Shown here piece after piece: positions 59,896 to 64,000 of a stretch of DNA of 64,000 nt. Source of the DNA: Candidatus Pelagibacter communis (lineage in GTDB: Bacteria > Pseudomonadota > Alphaproteobacteria > Pelagibacterales > Pelagibacteraceae). Location of the stretch: positions 21,426 through 85,425 of the forward strand of contig NZ_CVSQ01000051.1 of NCBI RefSeq assembly GCF_001180165.1, read 5' to 3'. Both the position numbers and the translations under genes were made by a program. Each line of letters starts with the position of its first letter. Position 1 is the first letter of the stretch. The notes under the pieces are model-generated. The model was not told the origin of the DNA and searched no databases. It saw only the letters and a program-made list of their open reading frames with translations.

Positions 59896-60414
59896 TCAAA
59901 TTTGTTTAATAGATCTAATGTCTCTATCAGGAAGCAGAGAAATCAAGGTTTTAACATCAATTTTTTTATCAGGATGAGTCCAATTCTTTTGAATCTCAAA
60001 TAATGGAAATAATACAAAGTTTCTTTTATGCATCATTTTATGAGGTAAATTAATCTTAGAATTTTTTCTTGATACCAAATTATTAAAATCGATTATATCT
60101 AAGTCACATGTACGAGGTGCATTTTTTTTTGCTTTCTTTCTACCTAATTGATTTTCTATAGATTTACATATTTTTAATAGTTCTTGAGGGTTGTAATAAC
60201 ATTTTAATTTTATAATTATATTTAAGAACTTAGGATTTCGTGGGTCCGGCCAGGAAGGAGTTTCATAATAACTAGATACCGAGAGAACATCTAAGTTATG
60301 TTCTGCTAATAAAAATTTTGCTTTTTCTATATTTCTTTTTCTTATACCTAAATTTGAACCTATTCCTAAAAAAACAATTTTAGCTTGATTTTCTAATATA
60401 TCTTGCCTTTTCAC
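59896..60414 (-). CDS. folK: 2-amino-4-hydroxy-6-hydroxymethyldihydropteridine pyrophosphokinase
   Basis: Transfers pyrophosphate to the pterin in folate synthesis. The protein has [66 protein letters not shown] with the metal-binding DLD, and [20 protein letters not shown] choose the GTG at 60414, giving about 172 aa; it overlaps smpB by 35 nt. ATG starts at 60453 or 60474 would overlap smpB by 74-95 nt and add residues without family match. A 21-nt spacer separates it from spoT. Confidence 0.9.
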   Translation of the reverse strand: MKRQDILENQAKIVFLGIGSNLGIRKRNIEKAKFLLAEHNLDVLSVSSYYETPSWPDPRNPKFLNIIIKLKCYYNPQELLKICKSIENQLGRKKAKKNAPRTCDLDIIDFNNLVSRKNSKINLPHKMMHKRNFVLFPLFEIQKNWTHPDKKIDVKTLISLLPDRDIRSIKQI

Positions 60415-60850
60415 GATTCCAATCTCTACTTTTTTTTGTTGCTCTTTTATCATATTGCTTTTTTCCTTTTGCAACAGCTAGTTCTATTTTAGCCTTTCCT
60501 TTTTTGAAATACATTTTTGTTGGAACTAATGTGAAACCATCTCTTTGCATTTTACCTATCAATTTATTTATTTCTTTTTTATTAAGAAGCAATTTTCTAT
60601 CATCTGTTGGATTATGATTAGAGTAACTTGCTTGCTTGTATGGAGATATGTGTGAATTAATTAAAACAATTTCACCTCCCTTTTCAACAGCATAAGACTC
60701 AGCGATATTCACCTTGCCCTCTCTTACTGATTTAATCTCTGATCCTTTTAAAACAATTCCAGCTTCAAAAAGATCTTCAAAAAAATAATTAAAACTAGCT
60801 TTTCTATTTAAACAAATGATTTTCAAACCAGGATTGGTTTTTTTGTTCAT
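60380..60850 (-). CDS. smpB: SsrA-binding protein SmpB
   Basis: Partner of tmRNA in rescuing stalled ribosomes. The 156-aa protein has the barrel fold with [34 protein letters not shown], the [30 protein letters not shown] block, and the basic tail [22 protein letters not shown] that enters the decoding centre. Its start overlaps the dapA stop by one nt, the known dapA-smpB order. No tmRNA gene is seen in this window. Confidence 0.97.
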   Translation of the reverse strand: MNKKTNPGLKIICLNRKASFNYFFEDLFEAGIVLKGSEIKSVREGKVNIAESYAVEKGGEIVLINSHISPYKQASYSNHNPTDDRKLLLNKKEINKLIGKMQRDGFTLVPTKMYFKKGKAKIELAVAKGKKQYDKRATKKSRDWNREKARYIRKSS

Positions 60851-61731
60851 TAAATTAACTTAGCAGACTTAAGAGCTTTTTTTACAATTTCTTTTGTTGT
60901 GTCTGTTACTTTTACAAGTGGTAGTCTTACATTGTCATCACAAAGTCCTAAAAGTTTTGCAGCATATTTTACAGGACTAGGATTGCTCTCAACAAACATT
61001 GAGTGATGAACTGGTTGTAATATTTTATCTAATCTTTCTGCTTCTTTCATTTCATTATAGGTGTCTGATTTGGAGAATTTTTGAAAATCTGAACAAAGTT
61101 TAGGTGCAATATTAGCTGTTACACTAATAGTACCTACCCCACCACGTTTATTAAATTCAAAAGCATTATCATCATTACCTGTTAATTGAATAAAATCTTT
61201 GCCCATTTTTTCAAGTGTCTGATTAACTCTATCTAAATCACCTGTTGCATCTTTAACACCAACTATATTTTTTAATTCATAGAGTCTAGCCATTGTATCT
61301 ACTGACATATCAATCACAGATCTACCAGGAATATTATAGATTATAATTGGAATGCCGCACTTGTCATTAATTGCTTTGTAATGTTGATACAAGCCTTCTT
61401 GAGTTGGTTTATTGTAATAGGGTGTAACTATCAAAGCGCCGTTAGCTCCTGCTTTTTCTGCATGTGTTGTTAAAGAAATAGCCTCCTCAGTTGAGTTGGA
61501 ACCCGTACCAGCAATAACTGGAATTTTTCCATTACTTTCTTTTATACATAAATCTATTACTCTTTGATGCTCATCATGACTTAACGTAGGGGATTCACCT
61601 GTTGTACCAGCTGGCACAAGTCCATTAGTACCATTATCGATGTGGAAATGGATTAATTTTATATATGCTTCCTCATCTAGACCATTATTTTTAAATGGTG
61701 TAATTAAAGCAACATTTGATCCTTTGAACAT
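60850..61731 (-). CDS. dapA: 4-hydroxy-tetrahydrodipicolinate synthase
   Basis: Joins pyruvate and aspartate semialdehyde at the entry to lysine and diaminopimelate synthesis. The 293-aa aldolase-type enzyme has [54 protein letters not shown] (catalytic Tyr), [15 protein letters not shown], and [13 protein letters not shown] with the Schiff-base Lys near residue 161. It shares aspartate semialdehyde with hom in this window. The gene starts the dapA-smpB-folK-spoT run and is divergent from slt. Confidence 0.97.
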   Translation of the reverse strand: MFKGSNVALITPFKNNGLDEEAYIKLIHFHIDNGTNGLVPAGTTGESPTLSHDEHQRVIDLCIKESNGKIPVIAGTGSNSTEEAISLTTHAEKAGANGALIVTPYYNKPTQEGLYQHYKAINDKCGIPIIIYNIPGRSVIDMSVDTMARLYELKNIVGVKDATGDLDRVNQTLEKMGKDFIQLTGNDDNAFEFNKRGGVGTISVTANIAPKLCSDFQKFSKSDTYNEMKEAERLDKILQPVHHSMFVESNPSPVKYAAKLLGLCDDNVRLPLVKVTDTTKEIVKKALKSAKLI

Positions 61732-61737
61732 AAATAC

Positions 61738-61766
61738 TTATAACATAGTTTAAAGATTCATATACT
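61738..61766 (+). promoter_or_regulatory. Putative promoter of slt
   Basis: TTATAA (61738-61743; 4 of 6) and TATACT (61761-61766; 5 of 6) are 17 nt apart. The predicted start, near 61773, is only about two bases before the ATG at 61775, so the mRNA would be close to leaderless. The window between dapA and slt starts is just 43 nt. Confidence 0.45.
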
Positions 61767-61774
61767 AAAAGATT

Positions 61775-64000
61775 ATGCTCAAAAAAATATTATTTTTAGG
61801 TTTCGCCGTATTCATATTAATATTTTCAAATAATCTCTTTGCTGAAATCAATTCAGTTGTACCTTTAAAAAAACCTATTTTAAGTAAAGAAGAAATTCAA
61901 AAGAAAGTATCTATAAACATCCTTAAGCCATTAAAGAAGCCCACGAAAACCAAAGAAATTAAAATCGAAGAAGTGATTGTTAAAAAAGAGTTGGTTTTAA
62001 AAGAAAAAAAATTAAGTTTTAAAATACCAAAGAAAAAACCAACTATAGCTGGTACTAGCACAGCTAAGAATATCAAGATTTCAAGATATTATAGCAAAAA
62101 AGACTTTGGGTTGGCTAAAAAAGCTATTTCAGAAATGCAGAAAAGTAAATGGTCGTCTGCTCTTAAAATAGCAAAAAAAGCAAAAGACAACTCTATTTAT
62201 AATTTTATACAATGGAGACATCTTTTAACATCAGGTAACCAGGCGTCCTTTTACGATTATCAAGTTTTTTTAAATAAAAATTCAGATTATCCTAGAATAA
62301 GCAGAGTTAAATATCTTGCTGAGCATAAACTATCCACAGAAAGTGTTTCACCTAAAAAAATAATAAAATGGTTTGGAGAAAATGATCCATTAAGTGGTTA
62401 TGGAAAAATGATACTTGGAGAAAGTCATATTTTAATTGGAGACAAAAATAAAGGTATAAAACTAATTAAAGAAGGTTGGGTTACAGCAGATTTATCCAAA
62501 AATGAATTAAAATATTTCAGAAAAAAATATAAAAAATATTTAAATGCAGATGACTATATTAAACGAGCTGATTATTTAGCTTGGAACGGTGATCGTTGGG
62601 ATTTAAGAAGATTAATAAGGTATCTGCCAAAAGATTACGAACTTTTATATAATGCAAGACATCTTTTAATGAGTAAAGGTTATGGAGTTGACCAAGCAAT
62701 AGCCAATGTTCCTCAAAAATTTAAGAATGATGCTGGGTTAAACTACGATCGATTGAAATGGAGAAGAAAAAAAGGACGTGTAGATTCTTCAACAGAAATC
62801 TTATTGAAAATAAGAAATGATAAAGAGTATTTAGTTAGACCTGACAAATGGTGGAAAGAAAGAGAAATTATCTCAAGAGCATTACTTTATAAAAAGAAAT
62901 ATGAAGTTTCATATAAAATATCAAGCAATCATGGAATGACTGAAGGATCTGAATATGCGGCTGCTGAATGGATGAGTGGATGGATATCATTAAGTTTTTT
63001 AAATGATCCAATGACTGCTAAAGATCATTTTAAAAATTTTTATGAAAATGTTAGTTATCCAATAAGTTTATCTAGAGGCGCGTATTGGCTTGGAAGAGCA
63101 TATGAAAAATTAGGTGAAAAAGAGCAATCTAATAATTGGTACAAAGAGGCTACAAAATATTTAACTACATATTATGGTCAACTAGCTTTTTTAAAATTAA
63201 ATCCAAATGGAAAATTTGAGTTAGAAAAAGATATGGAAATTGATCCAAAATATAGAATTCAATTTTTTAATAAAGAGCTTGTGAAAATTTCTTATCTTCT
63301 AGATGAATTAAAGAAAGATAAATACACAAAACATATTTTAAGACATTTAGCTAATGATAATATAGCAAAAGGTAGTGAGGTTTTGGCTGCAGAATTAGCT
63401 ACAAGTATAAACAGATATGATTTTGCTATTCAGGTTTCAAAAATTGCCTCTTACCAAAAAAGGTTTCATAATAAATACAATTATCCAATAATTAGTACTC
63501 CTAAATATATTAATAAAAGAAAAATTCCAGAAAGTGCTTTGATCTTATCTATAATTAGACAAGAAAGCGAATTTGATTTAGAGGCTAATAGTCATGCTGG
63601 TGCAAAAGGATTAATGCAATTGATGCCTTACACTGCAAAATTAGTTTCAAAACAAGCCAAACTTCCTTATTCAAAATCAAGATTAACCACTGATCCAGAA
63701 TATAATATTAATTTAGGTTCACATTATATTGCAGGTTTAATTCTACAATATGATGGTGCCTATCCTTTTGCAGTCGCTGCGTATAATGCTGGACCCAACA
63801 GAGTTAAATATTGGAAAAAAATAAATAAAGATCCACAAAAAAAACAAGTTGATTATGTTGATTGGGTTGAATTAATAAAATTTAGAGAAACAAGAAATTA
63901 CGTACAGCGAGTAATGGAAAATTATAATGTCTATAGATATATTTTGGAACAACGTCCTGTGACCATGAAAAACTTTTTTATAGATCAGCCTCTATTTTAA
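61775..64000 (+). CDS. slt: Soluble lytic murein transglycosylase
   Basis: A 741-aa periplasmic enzyme that cuts peptidoglycan glycan strands. Signal peptide about 1-23 (LKKILFLGFAVFILIFSNNLFA). A Lys/Pro-rich stretch (about 30-95) is followed by a long superhelical U-type domain of repeated helices (about 110-560). The catalytic SLT domain (about 580-720) holds Glu in SIIRQESEFDLEANSHAGAKGLMQLMP, GSHYIAGLILQYDGAYPFAVAAYNAGPNRV. The stop codon is the last three bases of the window, so the gene is complete. Divergent from dapA; with mltB and dacC it shows a full cell-wall recycling set. Confidence 0.95.
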   Translation: MLKKILFLGFAVFILIFSNNLFAEINSVVPLKKPILSKEEIQKKVSINILKPLKKPTKTKEIKIEEVIVKKELVLKEKKLSFKIPKKKPTIAGTSTAKNIKISRYYSKKDFGLAKKAISEMQKSKWSSALKIAKKAKDNSIYNFIQWRHLLTSGNQASFYDYQVFLNKNSDYPRISRVKYLAEHKLSTESVSPKKIIKWFGENDPLSGYGKMILGESHILIGDKNKGIKLIKEGWVTADLSKNELKYFRKKYKKYLNADDYIKRADYLAWNGDRWDLRRLIRYLPKDYELLYNARHLLMSKGYGVDQAIANVPQKFKNDAGLNYDRLKWRRKKGRVDSSTEILLKIRNDKEYLVRPDKWWKEREIISRALLYKKKYEVSYKISSNHGMTEGSEYAAAEWMSGWISLSFLNDPMTAKDHFKNFYENVSYPISLSRGAYWLGRAYEKLGEKEQSNNWYKEATKYLTTYYGQLAFLKLNPNGKFELEKDMEIDPKYRIQFFNKELVKISYLLDELKKDKYTKHILRHLANDNIAKGSEVLAAELATSINRYDFAIQVSKIASYQKRFHNKYNYPIISTPKYINKRKIPESALILSIIRQESEFDLEANSHAGAKGLMQLMPYTAKLVSKQAKLPYSKSRLTTDPEYNINLGSHYIAGLILQYDGAYPFAVAAYNAGPNRVKYWKKINKDPQKKQVDYVDWVELIKFRETRNYVQRVMENYNVYRYILEQRPVTMKNFFIDQPLF

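Overview
The window looks like a stretch of a streamlined, very AT-rich alphaproteobacterial chromosome of the SAR11 / Candidatus Pelagibacter type. This is inferred from base composition, protein family content, alphaproteobacterial gene orders and a SAM-II plus SAM-V tandem riboswitch before a metY-like gene. No rRNA gene is present to settle the taxonomy. Genes are packed with overlaps of 1-44 nt. Several convergent neighbours have stop codons that touch or overlap. Only one stretch longer than 300 nt (32137-32652) lacks a gene.

Layout. 1-10111: end of secD, secF, a PuuD-like membrane protein, uvrA divergent from ssb-gyrA-coaD-cyclophilin-tgt. 10267-14343: tRNA-Lys, an M48 peptidase lipoprotein, a DUF502 protein, recG, sdhE and tRNA-Ser. 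14430-22788: one long + strand operon for cell wall and housekeeping (rarD, mltB, rlpA-like, dacC, tmk, holB, metG, tatD, an MBL hydrolase). 22783-27525: glutathione peroxidase, nhaA and a zinc-ribbon protein; then tRNA-Pro, an NDUFS4-like complex I subunit, an SbmA/BacA-like transporter, glpX and tRNA-Glu. 27544-32652: an accessory segment downstream of tRNA-Glu with a GIY-YIG protein, a two-domain glycosyltransferase, a methyltransferase, a tyrosine recombinase, a 56-aa membrane peptide, a minimal MGMT-type protein and a 516-nt gap rich in inverted repeats. 32653-37886: DMT and AEC transporters, hom, a tiny lipoprotein, argC, rpsI, rplM. 37967-39427: the riboswitch pair and its metY-like gene. 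39457-45911: ctaA, chorismate mutase, rpmG, merR-type regulator, ihfA, plsX, rpmF, cytochrome bc1 chaperone, bamE, hppA. 45990-52699: thiL-nusB-ribH-ribB(X)-ribE-ribD-nrdR-glyA-rpiB. 52701-61731: a 2OG-Fe hydroxylase, hemB, and the recO-rnc-lepB-acpS-pdxJ-pyrE-spoT-folK-smpB-dapA chain. 61775-64000: a soluble lytic transglycosylase.

The most interesting signals are: (i) an 11-bp helix that could form between the 5' arm of the SAM-II aptamer and the 5' strand of the SAM-V P1 stem, coupling the two switches; (ii) a near-perfect 15-7-15 inverted repeat on the promoter and leader of the tyrosine recombinase, shaped like a recombinase core site or operator; (iii) the structured non-coding gap beside it; (iv) proteins with altered metal ligands or spacing (Tgt zinc site, NrdR zinc ribbon, RibB with a degenerate RibA half, an MBL hydrolase); (v) several genes missing from their usual conserved slots (fabH, era, rpoZ). 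All regulatory calls are from reading the sequence only.
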